A stretch of DNA of 64,000 nucleotides, from contig CAVXME010000004.1 of the NCBI GenBank assembly GCA_963762965.1, forward strand, positions 1 through 64,000, written 5' to 3'. The stretch is from DATBAX01 sp963762965 (lineage in GTDB: Bacteria > Acidobacteriota > Terriglobia > Terriglobales > Acidobacteriaceae). A program made the translations under genes and the position numbers. Below the pieces are notes generated by a model. It had not been told where the DNA came from. It made no database searches and saw only the letters and a program-made list of their open reading frames with translations. This document shows, piece by piece, positions 43,095 to 51,984 of the stretch. The first letter of the stretch is position 1. Each line of letters opens with the position of its first letter.

Positions 43095-44058
43095 ATGTCG
43101 GCAGGTGTACCAAATCGTCCTCCGGAACGGTTTCCACTGCATAGCCGGCTTTGCGCCAGCCGGTCAAGCCCCCAACGATTACGAACGCGTTGAATCCTTT
43201 TTCCCGCAGCATGTGCGCCACACGGGCGCTGGTGGCTTCGCGCTGTCAAGTACAGTAAAGATAAATGTCCTTGTTCTTGGGGAGATTTTTGATTTCTTCG
43301 TTGAGGTTATTAGGCTCAATGCGAATGGACCCTTTAATGCGAGCGGCCCCGGAGTCGTAGTAGCCGTGACTGCGGACATCCACCAGCAGGATTTTATCGG
43401 CTTCCTCTGTCTTCAGCTTTTCCGCCAACTCTTCGATTTGCACGCGTGGGACGACGCGATAGATGCGGTTTTTAGAATAGAGCCAGAAACGATAAATGGT
43501 GTATCCCGCCAAAACCATCAAGACACCAATGCCAGCCACATGCCCGGCGGCGCCTATGGTCCGTGCGATGGCAGTAAGAAATCGGTGGAACACATATCCC
43601 AGCCCACCGTAGGCAAGCACGTAGAGTGAAGCGCCTACAAAGTCAAACCACAGGAACTGTCCGAAACGCATCCGCATGCTTCCCGCGAGAGGGGGAGCCA
43701 TGGTGTTGATGCCGGGAATAAACTTGGCGATGATCAGGGTGGTCTTGCCCCGTTTGTAAAACAATTCAGCAGAGCGCAGGATGCAGGTCTCCGGATTCAC
43801 CGAAACTTTGCAGAGAAAGCCCAAGAGGGTCCATCCCATGTACCGGCCCAGGAAGTAAATGACGGAATCGCCCAATAGCAGAGCCGTGACTGCGCCCACA
43901 AAAACAATGGACGCCCTTAAGTCGCCAGCGGCGGCAGCAGCGCCGCCGGCGATCAACGCCAGCGAGGCGGGCAGGGGAATGTCCAGGGCCTCAGCCAGGA
44001 CGATCAGGAAAATGACCAGGTATCCGTGATGTGCGATCAGAATGATTAAATGATCCAT
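43087..44058 (-). CDS. DedA-rhodanese fusion with in-frame UGA, candidate selenoprotein
   Basis: Residues 1-200 are a DedA/SNARE-associated membrane domain (IPLPASLALIAGGAAAAAGD, IIAKFIPGINTMAPPLAGSM). Residues ~215-323 are a rhodanese domain starting at ILLVDVRSHGYYDSGAARI. Reading stops at a TGA (43248-43246, codon 271) directly after KDIYLYCT. Past it the same frame continues QREATSARVAHMLREKG, AFVIVGGLTGWRKAGYAVET and HLPTFS to a normal stop at 43087, total 323 codons. Related DedA-rhodanese proteins have Cys where the TGA lies (YCTC-x-x-EATSARVA). Selenocysteine in the active-site loop is therefore likely, and a hairpin follows the UGA. A plain nonsense mutation or base error remains possible. 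Without readthrough the product is 270 residues and lacks the catalytic loop. Confidence 0.8.
43207..43248 (-). promoter_or_regulatory. Candidate bacterial SECIS hairpin after UGA271
   Basis: On the mRNA, the 39 bases after UGA can fold as CAGCG/UGCUG at the base, a small internal loop, and GCCAC/GUGGC as the upper stem with a 10-base apical loop CAGCGCCCGU that includes G residues. A hairpin abutting the UGA with the apical loop about 15-24 bases downstream is the geometry of bacterial SECIS elements. Drawn by hand, not computed. Confidence 0.4.
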
Positions 44059-44159
44059 TAAATTTAAGGCGCTAAGCTAATGACATTTAGATTCGCAATC
44101 CAGTGCATTCGCTGCAATCATTTCAGATTATCGCTCTTGGCGGGTAATTCTTTGTGGGC

Positions 44160-45353
44160 CTACTGAGACTTCGCTGCCGGCGCCGGGTTGACCTTGGGTG
44201 CCGGGGTTGCCGAAGGCTTCGCAGTATCAATCTGGACCGTAGCAGTCTTCGTGCTCTGCCTCGTGTCGATCCAGGTGACACCCATCCCTCCACTGGCGGC
44301 CGGAGATTCGGTGGTGTGTTGTTCCTCGCTCTTGCCGTTCGAACCGGGCCGGATAATATCGATCGCCTTCTCGGTGGGCCGGAGGCCGCTGTCCAGATTG
44401 CCGGCGGTTCGTGCATCGGTTTGCGTCTGGGTCACTTGCCGTCCGTCAGAAGAGGTACTTTGGACGGTACTCACGCGCTGACTCAAACTCAAGCGACCTT
44501 CGCCGAATCCTCCCGGAACATTGGTGGAATAAGTTTCGGTGGTCTGCTGTTTGTCGCCGGGAGCGCTCTCCGATTCCTTGCGGATAGTTCGCTCAACCAC
44601 CGCGAGGCGTCCATCGTTGTCGGGGCGCAGAACGTTTTCTTCGCGGGTGCTCTCTTTTCCGTTTTCGCTGCGGATCGCCCCTTGCCTGACTTCGTTCAGC
44701 ACCCAATTGCCGTTTGTGTCGGGCAGCAGCGTGGACTTCTTGAATTCCGTCAACTGATCGCTGCGCCGGGTCTCTCGTTCTTCCCGTTGGAGCGCCGGGG
44801 CCAATCCGCCATTGGAGGAAGGGGTCAAGACCGTTGTCCGGGTTTCCTTTATATCGGGGCTGATCTGCTTGGTGTCCTGAATTTCCCGCTGCACTACTTG
44901 CAACTGGCCATTGGCATCGGGATTCGAAGTGGTGAGAGTGGAGTGCTGTCCGCCGCCTGGCAGGCTGCGGGTTTCTTCTTCGGTTACCTGGCTGAGGGTT
45001 CGACGACCGTCGGAATCCCGCGTGAAAGTGCGGTTGATGGTCTTCGTGGTGTTCGCATCCACCTTGACCGACTCTTTCTCAACGTCAAGATAAGGCACGT
45101 AACGGCCATCCGGGCCGAGCCGTTCGGTGGATTCCTTGTCGACCACGCGGCCGTTTTCCACTTCGTGCGATTGTTGGGTCCGGGTGGGATTGACGTTTCC
45201 AGATGCAGACTGTTCCTGGCTGCTGGCCGACCAGGATTTGTCTGCACTGCTTGAATCGTCACTGCTTTGGGCGCTCGCCAGCAAGCTCGGCGAGGGTAAC
45301 CACGACACCGCGACCCAAAGGACGGCAACCGTCGTCAATCTCCTAACGCTCAT
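44160..45353 (-). CDS. Secreted repeat-rich protein of unknown function (397 aa)
   Basis: A signal peptide (MSVRRLTTVAVLWVAVSW, cleavage near LASAQS) precedes a low-complexity Ser/Thr/Gln/Glu-rich mature chain. About seven imperfect repeats of ~40 residues are visible, built on units such as RTFTRDSDGRRTLSQVTEEE, NPDANGQLQVVQREIQDT and RPDNDGRLAVVERTIRKES, each with a D-x-x-G-x-L/R turn followed by a strand-like V-x-x-E. The C-terminus is Ala/Pro-rich. It is probably an elongated periplasmic or surface beta-repeat protein. A long frame on the other strand is arginine-rich and rejected. Confidence 0.7.
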   Translation of the reverse strand: MSVRRLTTVAVLWVAVSWLPSPSLLASAQSSDDSSSADKSWSASSQEQSASGNVNPTRTQQSHEVENGRVVDKESTERLGPDGRYVPYLDVEKESVKVDANTTKTINRTFTRDSDGRRTLSQVTEEETRSLPGGGQHSTLTTSNPDANGQLQVVQREIQDTKQISPDIKETRTTVLTPSSNGGLAPALQREERETRRSDQLTEFKKSTLLPDTNGNWVLNEVRQGAIRSENGKESTREENVLRPDNDGRLAVVERTIRKESESAPGDKQQTTETYSTNVPGGFGEGRLSLSQRVSTVQSTSSDGRQVTQTQTDARTAGNLDSGLRPTEKAIDIIRPGSNGKSEEQHTTESPAASGGMGVTWIDTRQSTKTATVQIDTAKPSATPAPKVNPAPAAKSQ

Positions 45354-45444
45354 CGAATGCCACTACATCGCATTGACCTGCCTTACTTCAGAATTGTCCT
45401 CTCTCAAGGCGAGTCTTGTCGAGCAGGGATTTCCCGCATCCAGA

Positions 45445-46815
45445 TTAAGCCCGTGGATTGATCCATCCATCATTTTTACCGGTGAACCCATCGGCTTCCT
45501 GTGGCCCCCAGGAGCCGGGCGCGTAGGAGTGCACCGGGGTCACGCTTCCCAGGATGGGGTCAACAATCCGCCATGCCTCCTCTACATAATCCTGCCGTGC
45601 GAAGCGCCCCGGATTTCCATGGATGGCATCGTCAAGCAGTTCCTCATAGGCCTGCAATTCCGCAGGATCGGAGTGTTCCGTTACCAAAAGCTCGACTGGC
45701 TCCCCTTTAAAATCTTCTCCCGCAACCTTCGCTTGCGCCTCAATGGCAATGGCAAGATCGGGGGTCACGCGAAAGCGGAAAAGGTTCGGCGGCGGAGCCG
45801 CGTCCGAAAAAACTGGCGGCGGCTGACGCAATTTCGCGAGGATTTCGGTAGCGGTTACGGGAAGCGATTTTCCTGCCCGGATATAGAAAGGAACTCCCTG
45901 CCATCGCCACGAATTGATGTGGAGGCGCAGGGCCACGTAGGTTTCGACCTGGGAATCAGGTTTCACCCCCGGTTCATTGCGATAGCCAGTGAACTGTCCC
46001 CGAACCACATCTTCTGGCCGAAGCGCAGGGATGCTCCGCAAGACCTTCACCTTTTCGTCTCGCATCCTCTCCGGCTCGCTGTTCGGCGGAGGCTCCATGG
46101 CGACATTGCTCAATAACTGGAGCAGGTGGTTTTGGACCACGTCACGGATCGTGCCGGCTTGATCGTAGAACGCCCCGCGCCCTTCGACGCCGAAGTTCTC
46201 CGCCATGGTGATCTGCACGCTTTCCACATAGCGGCGATTCCAAATGGGCTCAACAAACGAGTTGGCAAAACGAAAGAAGAGCACGTTCTGGACAGCATTC
46301 TTTCCCAAATAGTGGTCGATCCGGAAGATGTTTTCTTCCGGAAGCGCGGTGTGTAACGTCTGACTCAGGGCTTGGGCGGAAGCCAAGTCGTGTCCGAAGG
46401 GCTTTTCAACGACCACACGCGCCCCATGGCAGCAACCAGACGCAGCCAGTTGCTTCACCACTTCTCCAAACAGGCTTGGGGGAATTGCCAGGTAATGCAA
46501 AGGGTGTTGTGCGCCTCCCAGTTCCTGGCGAAGTTGGCGAAAAGTTTCGGGGGCCGCGTAATCGCCGTCGATGTACCTCAGAACGCCCATCAGTTTCCCA
46601 AAGCCGTCGGCATCCAACCCGCCGTAATGTTCTACGCTGTCTTTGGCCCGCTGTTTGAGCTGATCCAGATTCCAGCCGGCTTTGGCCACGCCGATGACCG
46701 GCATATTGAGTTTGCCGCGCTTGGCCAGTCGCTGGAGAGCGGGAAAGACTTTCTTGAAGGCAAGATCGCCCGTGGCCCCGAAAAATACCAGGGCATCCGA
46801 CGGTGTTTGACTCAT
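45445..46815 (-). CDS. zwf: Glucose-6-phosphate 1-dehydrogenase
   Basis: A 456-residue enzyme that oxidises glucose-6-phosphate to 6-phosphogluconolactone with NAD(P), the entry to the oxidative pentose phosphate pathway. The nucleotide motif is VFFGATGDLAFKKVFP at the N-terminus. The active-site stretch is FRIDHYLGKNAVQNVL; most family members have Glu instead of Asn after GK. SVQITMAENFGVEGRGAFYD, GTIRDVVQNHLLQLL and VPFYIRAGKSLP also fit. The ATG of MSQTPSD is preferred over an in-frame start 14 codons upstream because of GAGG nearby and the usual spacing to the GATGDL loop. Confidence 0.93.
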   Translation of the reverse strand: MSQTPSDALVFFGATGDLAFKKVFPALQRLAKRGKLNMPVIGVAKAGWNLDQLKQRAKDSVEHYGGLDADGFGKLMGVLRYIDGDYAAPETFRQLRQELGGAQHPLHYLAIPPSLFGEVVKQLAASGCCHGARVVVEKPFGHDLASAQALSQTLHTALPEENIFRIDHYLGKNAVQNVLFFRFANSFVEPIWNRRYVESVQITMAENFGVEGRGAFYDQAGTIRDVVQNHLLQLLSNVAMEPPPNSEPERMRDEKVKVLRSIPALRPEDVVRGQFTGYRNEPGVKPDSQVETYVALRLHINSWRWQGVPFYIRAGKSLPVTATEILAKLRQPPPVFSDAAPPPNLFRFRVTPDLAIAIEAQAKVAGEDFKGEPVELLVTEHSDPAELQAYEELLDDAIHGNPGRFARQDYVEEAWRIVDPILGSVTPVHSYAPGSWGPQEADGFTGKNDGWINPRA

Positions 46816-46913
46816 CCATGGCCTCGCTTCTAATTGCACCTCTTGGTGGAGGCGCACCCTCCATCATAATTTAGATGGAAGGTGTGTCCATGGAAAGTCC
46901 GGTAGGAATCAGA

Positions 46914-47684
46914 TTATGAGAATGCGGCCGCCAGGCCAGCCGTAACCAACTTCCAGAGCAGGTACCAGCCGGCCACGATGCCGATCGCAGTCCCGCGTTT
47001 CACCTTGCTGTTGCAGGCGAAGCCAATGCCCAGCAGCACGATGGTCCAAATCATAAAAACATCGAGGCCGGAAGCCATGCCATAAGCGAACTTGTTGCCC
47101 ATCGGATCCATGAAGTACGCGGGGTTGGTGGCCACCGGGTTATTTATATTGAAAGCTTCCTTGTCCAGCGAGCCGGACATCCCCCCGGCAAACAATGAAA
47201 TGGTTCCCAACAGAGCATGGAGAATTCCCGGTAGGCCGGCGTAAACCACTATGGCGTAGGCAACTTTGAATGGAACCGATGCTCCCGCGCCAAGGTTGAA
47301 AGTGGCCATCAGCACGGCGGCAATTACCAGAAAAGCGATGAGCGCAATGATTGGGACTCCATAGCTAAAGATCTTGGTGGCGATAACGGTGATTTGCAGT
47401 TGCTTGGCCTGCTGGGCGGCCGGAAGTTTTTCAAACTGATCCGAACGGCGAGGCGATCTCGCAATTTCATTCTTGCTGATCTGGTCGAATCCAACATTCC
47501 GGTCCATGCTGTAAATAAACATGACTGACACAATGGTGATCAGCAGCCACGGCGCCCACCAGCTGGCGCTTCGCTGCAAGTCGCTGAAAGTCTTGCTGGG
47601 GGCAATGAATGTATTGACGATGCGGCTGCCCTGGGACAACGGCGCCGGTTCTGGAGTGGCGGACGGGACTGGCATAGCGTTCAT
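46914..47684 (-). CDS. YIP1 family membrane protein
   Basis: A 256-residue protein with a Pro-rich cytoplasmic N-terminus, then IVNTFIAPSKTFSDLQRSAS-WWAP, the conserved entry to YIP1-domain proteins, and about five membrane helices. Bacterial YIP1 proteins have no defined role. The C-terminal helices are preceded by SGLDVFMIWTIVLLGIGFAC. It lies on the same strand as zwf, about 100 bp upstream of it. Confidence 0.8.
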   Translation of the reverse strand: MNAMPVPSATPEPAPLSQGSRIVNTFIAPSKTFSDLQRSASWWAPWLLITIVSVMFIYSMDRNVGFDQISKNEIARSPRRSDQFEKLPAAQQAKQLQITVIATKIFSYGVPIIALIAFLVIAAVLMATFNLGAGASVPFKVAYAIVVYAGLPGILHALLGTISLFAGGMSGSLDKEAFNINNPVATNPAYFMDPMGNKFAYGMASGLDVFMIWTIVLLGIGFACNSKVKRGTAIGIVAGWYLLWKLVTAGLAAAFS

Positions 47685-48068
47685 GGCGGTCTCCTGAAAT
47701 TTATCGGGCGAATTTTATGCCGTAGCCAGCAGAAACACAAGCAGAGTCTTCGCGCCCTTTGCGAGTTTTCTTTGCGTTCTTTGCGGCCAAAGGCTTTCAA
47801 CCGCAAAGGCCGGAAAGGTGCCGCTAAGAACGCAAAGCTGGAATAGTGAGCCGAGACGCACCCTAAAATCATGTAGGCGCGGACACCTCGTCTGCGCGCG
47901 ACCTTCAGCTCGCCATAACGATGCGCCGGGCTAAGGCCCGCGGGGCAGGTGAGGGCACCCGCCCCTACGTGACCATGGGGAATCCATGCATTTCCTCGCC
48001 TCTCGAAGCTGATAAACTGCTAGAGCTTGAGGGCTTTAGAAACCGTCCACAGGCCGGCGGCCTAATTT
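47685..48068. other. Intergenic region with two kinds of short repeats
   Basis: About 384 bp between divergent genes. CTTTGCGTTCTTTGCGG (47770-47786) is mirrored by CCGCAAAG and AAGAACGCAAAG (to 47837), a REP-like inverted unit. Further on, GTAGGCGCGGACAC and GAGGGCACCCGCCCCTACGTG look like a second dispersed element. No gene is seen. The ABC-permease operon promoter should be in the last 100 bp, but no box is convincing. Confidence 0.5.
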
Positions 48069-49301
48069 ATGAAAATCCTTGAAGCCGTCCGCATTGCGCT
48101 GCAATCCCTCTGGGCCAACAAGTTGCGCTCTTTGTTGACTCTGCTGGGCATGATGATCGGCGTGGCGGCGGTGATCGCGGTGGTTACGTTCGTGAACGGT
48201 ATTAACGGCTACGTGGCTACGAAGATATTTAATCTGGGCGCGGACGTATTCATCGTCTTCAAGGTTTCCCCGGCCGTCACCAATGTGGACCATTTCCTGG
48301 AGGGCGAAAAGCGTAAGGACCTAACCATGGAGGACTATCTGGCGGTCGCGGACGCCTGTCCGCACTGTCTTGATATCGGCGCTGCCCTGCGGAACTCCAC
48401 CGGCAAGGTGAAATATGCGGAGCAATCCATCGATGACACTACAGTGCAGGGAATCACTCCCTCCATGGCTCCCATTTATGACACCGAATTGACTGCCGGC
48501 CGAATGCTGAATGCTACCGACCTGAACAATAAGTCCCCGGTTGCGGTCGTGGGCGTGGATATCGTTGACAACTTAATGGCGGGCGCCGACCCATTGGGCC
48601 GCGAGATCCGCGTGGATGGCTGGACGTACCAGATCATCGGCGTGGGCAAGAAAAAGGGAAAGACGCTGGGCCAAAGTCTCGACAACTATGTGATGATTCC
48701 GATTACCGCTTACCTGAAGCAGTATGGGGTCCATAACAACAGCATTCGAATTTCGGGCAAGGCGGTCAACGCCGGCCCCGGCCTGGACGTTGCCATGGAT
48801 GAAGTCCGGGTCGCCCTGCGTTCGCGCCGCCATGATCGTGCCGGTGCCGACGACAGTTTTGACATTGAGACCAACGCCAGCCTGCTGAGCATCTGGTCCG
48901 GCTTCAGTCAAACATTTTTTCTTGCCATGATTGGCATCGCGGCGGTATCGCTGGTGGTCGGTGGCATCGTCATCATGAACATCATGCTGGTTTCGGTGAC
49001 CGAACGCACCCGGGAGATTGGGATTCGCAAAGCTCTTGGTGCCCGTAGCACGGATGTGCTGCTGCAATTCCTGGTGGAATCCGCCACCATGTCATTGGTT
49101 GGAGGAGCGGTGGGCGTTTTAGTGGGAGTGGGTTTAGCCAAGGGAATCACCCTGGCAGTCGGCATGCCGTCGGCCATCAAGTTATGGGCGGTCGCCGCCG
49201 GGTTGATCGTTTCGGCCAGCGTCGGAGTTTTTTTCGGGGTTTATCCGGCACGTAAAGCCGCGCGGCTCGATCCCATCGTCGCCTTGCGTTTTGAAATGTG
49301 A
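48069..49301 (+). CDS. MacB-type ABC transporter permease
   Basis: A 410-residue permease. Helix 1 (ALQSLWANKLRSLLTLLGMM) is followed by a large periplasmic MacB_PCD domain (about 45-270) and three C-terminal helices with the FtsX signature SVTERTREIGIRKALGAR. It has no ATPase domain, so a separate ATP-binding subunit must exist elsewhere. MacB-type systems couple to a periplasmic adaptor like the one encoded at 53647-55017. It is the first gene of a four-gene operon in which permeases alternate with nucleotide-sugar dehydrogenases. Confidence 0.88.
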   Translation: MKILEAVRIALQSLWANKLRSLLTLLGMMIGVAAVIAVVTFVNGINGYVATKIFNLGADVFIVFKVSPAVTNVDHFLEGEKRKDLTMEDYLAVADACPHCLDIGAALRNSTGKVKYAEQSIDDTTVQGITPSMAPIYDTELTAGRMLNATDLNNKSPVAVVGVDIVDNLMAGADPLGREIRVDGWTYQIIGVGKKKGKTLGQSLDNYVMIPITAYLKQYGVHNNSIRISGKAVNAGPGLDVAMDEVRVALRSRRHDRAGADDSFDIETNASLLSIWSGFSQTFFLAMIGIAAVSLVVGGIVIMNIMLVSVTERTREIGIRKALGARSTDVLLQFLVESATMSLVGGAVGVLVGVGLAKGITLAVGMPSAIKLWAVAAGLIVSASVGVFFGVYPARKAARLDPIVALRFEM

Positions 49302-49349
49302 TCAGAGATTTTCAAGGCGGGACGGCCGCCAAATAGAAAGGGAAGCAGC

Positions 49350-50663
49350 TTGAAAGTTAGCGTCTTCGGTCTGGGGTATGTGGGCACGGTTTCGGCGGGA
49401 TGTCTTGCCCATGATGGGCATGAAGTGGTCGGCGTGGATCCGGTTGCGACCAAGATCGAGCTGATCAATCGGGGCCAATCCCCGATTATCGAGGCGGACA
49501 TTGGCGAAATTATTGCATCGAATGCGAAATCTGGCAGGCTCCGCGCCACTAGCGATCAGGCCCAAGCGATCCGGGAAACCGACCTGTCCTTCATTTGCGT
49601 GGGCACGCCCAGCCAGCCTAACGGCAATCTCGACCTGAGTTACATCACGCGGGTTTGTGAGCAGATTGGGCTGGCACTTAAAACTAAGGCCACGCGGCAC
49701 ACGGTTGTCATTCGCAGCACAATTTTGCCGGGCACCATGCACAAGTTTGTGATCCCGGCACTCGAGCAATTTTCCGGGAAGAAGGCTGGAGTGGATTTCG
49801 GCGTCTGTCACAATCCTGAGTTCCTGCGGGAAGGTTCGGCAGTGAAAGACTTCAACGCGCCGCCCAAGACGGTCATTGGCGAGCTGGACAAAGCCAGTGG
49901 CGACATTCTGGTTTCGCTCTACGAAAAGCTCGCGGCTCCATTGATCCGGACGGACCTCGAAACCGCGGAGATGGTCAAATACGTGGACAACAGCTGGCAC
50001 GCCCTGAAGATTGGGTTCGCCAACGAAATCGGTAATCTCTGCAAAGCCTTTGCCATTGATGCCCACGCGGTGATGAATATTTTCTGCCAGGACAAGAAGC
50101 TCAACATCTCACCCGCGTATCTATTGCCGGGATTCGCCTTTGGCGGGTCTTGTTTGCCCAAAGACCTTCGGGCCTTGTCTTATCATGCGAAAACCCATGA
50201 TCTGGAAGCGCCGATTCTCAATTCCATCCTGCCCAGCAATGAAATACAGGTCAGCCGCGGCCTAAAACTCATCATGGATAAAGGGCACAAGCAGGTGGGG
50301 ATTCTGGGCTTCAGCTTCAAAGCCGGTACCGACGACCTTCGCGAAAGCCCGGTGATTGAAGTCATCGAACGCTTACTCGGTAAAGGCTACGATCTTCGGA
50401 TCTATGACAAGAACGTGAATATCGCCAGCCTGGTGGGGGCGAACCGCGACTTTATTCTCAATCGCATTCCCCATATTTCGAAGTTGATGGTGAACGAAAT
50501 CGACGCCGTTCTTGTCCATGCCAAGACAGTCGTGATCGGCAACAACGATCCCGATTTCCGGACGGTCCCCGAACGGTTGCGCGAAGGCCAGGTGCTGGTG
50601 GATTTCGTGCGCATTACGAATCGCCGGAGCGAGAAGGGCAAATATGACGGCATCTGCTGGTAG
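49350..50663 (+). CDS. algD: GDP-mannose 6-dehydrogenase (AlgD-like)
   Basis: A 437-residue NAD-dependent enzyme oxidising a nucleotide sugar twice to the uronic acid. It follows Pseudomonas AlgD from the start (SVFGLGYVGTVSAGCLAHDG) to the final ...YDGICW, with the same length. VCHNPEFLREGSAVKDF, TVIGELDKASGD and the catalytic Cys268 in FAFGGSCLPKD are present. This fits GDP-mannuronate rather than UDP-glucuronate production. The start is TTG. It lies between two permease genes, 6 bp before the second. Confidence 0.88.
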   Translation: MKVSVFGLGYVGTVSAGCLAHDGHEVVGVDPVATKIELINRGQSPIIEADIGEIIASNAKSGRLRATSDQAQAIRETDLSFICVGTPSQPNGNLDLSYITRVCEQIGLALKTKATRHTVVIRSTILPGTMHKFVIPALEQFSGKKAGVDFGVCHNPEFLREGSAVKDFNAPPKTVIGELDKASGDILVSLYEKLAAPLIRTDLETAEMVKYVDNSWHALKIGFANEIGNLCKAFAIDAHAVMNIFCQDKKLNISPAYLLPGFAFGGSCLPKDLRALSYHAKTHDLEAPILNSILPSNEIQVSRGLKLIMDKGHKQVGILGFSFKAGTDDLRESPVIEVIERLLGKGYDLRIYDKNVNIASLVGANRDFILNRIPHISKLMVNEIDAVLVHAKTVVIGNNDPDFRTVPERLREGQVLVDFVRITNRRSEKGKYDGICW

Positions 50664-50669
50664 GGCCCT

Positions 50670-51932
50670 ATGATCCGCAGGCGCGATTACGGCGAAATTG
50701 TCCGCATGGCATTGGACACCATACGCAGCAACAAGCTGCGCTCGTCCCTGACTGTGCTGGGCATCGTGATTGGCGTGGCTGTCGTGATCGCGATCTCGTC
50801 CATTGTGCGCGGGCTGAACGACAATGTTTCCCAGGTAATCAGCAGCCTGGGCTCGAACATCATTTTTGCTTCTCACATTGATCCATTTATTTTCTCGCGG
50901 CCCACGGCGGAGATGCGTACCCGCAAGGAACTCACCCGCGACGATGCCGATGCCATGAAAGACTTGCCCCATATCCAGGCGGTATGCGCCGGGGTCCGTT
51001 ATTTCCGCCCCGAACTTGGCATTGGCACCTACGCGGTGAAATACGGAGATCGCAAAGCCAAGAACACCATTCTGGAGGGCGACACGGCGGCGTGGAGAAA
51101 TGTCTTCGATCTCGACATATCGTACGGACGCTGGTTTACTGACATTGAAGACGAGCGCCACGCGCCGGTCATCATCATCGGAACCGACACCGCGGAGGAG
51201 TTGTTTCCATCAGGCGATCCGCTGGGCAAGGAAATCAATATCGAGGGCCAGCTATTCACGGTGATTGGCGTGCTCTCACGGCGCAAAGCGGTGTTCGGCG
51301 GAGGCAAGAATCCGGACGACAACATTGTCATTTTTCCGCTGAGTGTTTTTCATCAGCTCCATCCCGAGCTCAAGACCATCTGGATCAGCGTCAAAGCGAC
51401 CTCGCATGCCGCCATGCCGCAGGCGATTGATGAGATCCGGGAATTGTTGCGGCGTCGTCGCAAGGTTGCTCCCGATAAGCCCGATAATTTCTCCGTCTTC
51501 ACCCAGGATTCCATCTCCGATGTATGGAACCAAATCACCGGCATGATCTTCGTTTTCATGTTTGCCGTTTCCAGTGTCGGCTTGATCGTGGGCGGTGTGG
51601 GGGTGATGAACATCATGCTGGTCTCAGTGACGGAACGGACCCGGGAGATTGGCGTGCGCAAGGCCATTGGTGCTCGTAAGCGCGATATTCTTCTGCAATT
51701 TACCCTGGAGGCCATCGCCTTGACCGCAGCCGGAGGGATTCTGGGCGTCCTGATTGGGGCCATCATCACCTGGACCATTCCCGCGATCTGGAGCTCATTA
51801 CCCGCGCGCATGTCGCTGTTTTGGGCCCTCTTCGGTTTGGGAGCGGCGGCGGTGGAAGGATTATTTTTCGGCATCTATCCAGCGTGGAAAGCTGCGAATC
51901 TTGATCCCATTGAGTCTTTGCGTTACGAGTAG
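50670..51932 (+). CDS. MacB-type ABC transporter permease
   Basis: A 420-residue paralogue of the permease at 48069, with N-terminal ALDTIRSNKLRSSLTVLGIV, the large extracytoplasmic domain, and the FtsX signature SVTERTREIGVRKAIGARKRD. The two permeases could pair as a heterodimer, which would be unusual for MacB (normally a homodimer fused to its ATPase). No ATPase gene is visible in the window. It starts 6 bp after algD. Confidence 0.88.
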   Translation: MIRRRDYGEIVRMALDTIRSNKLRSSLTVLGIVIGVAVVIAISSIVRGLNDNVSQVISSLGSNIIFASHIDPFIFSRPTAEMRTRKELTRDDADAMKDLPHIQAVCAGVRYFRPELGIGTYAVKYGDRKAKNTILEGDTAAWRNVFDLDISYGRWFTDIEDERHAPVIIIGTDTAEELFPSGDPLGKEINIEGQLFTVIGVLSRRKAVFGGGKNPDDNIVIFPLSVFHQLHPELKTIWISVKATSHAAMPQAIDEIRELLRRRRKVAPDKPDNFSVFTQDSISDVWNQITGMIFVFMFAVSSVGLIVGGVGVMNIMLVSVTERTREIGVRKAIGARKRDILLQFTLEAIALTAAGGILGVLIGAIITWTIPAIWSSLPARMSLFWALFGLGAAAVEGLFFGIYPAWKAANLDPIESLRYE

Positions 51933-51984
51933 CCGCTTTGCCCCGTCACGGCCAGGCTGAAGTAAACTGAGGAGGAGGGTACAG

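Noticed and set aside
44154..45254. Long plus-strand open frame (366 codons) opposite the repeat-rich secreted protein
   Set aside because: It is Arg/Gly-rich with no family motif. The minus-strand frame has a signal peptide and coherent repeats, so the plus frame is a shadow.
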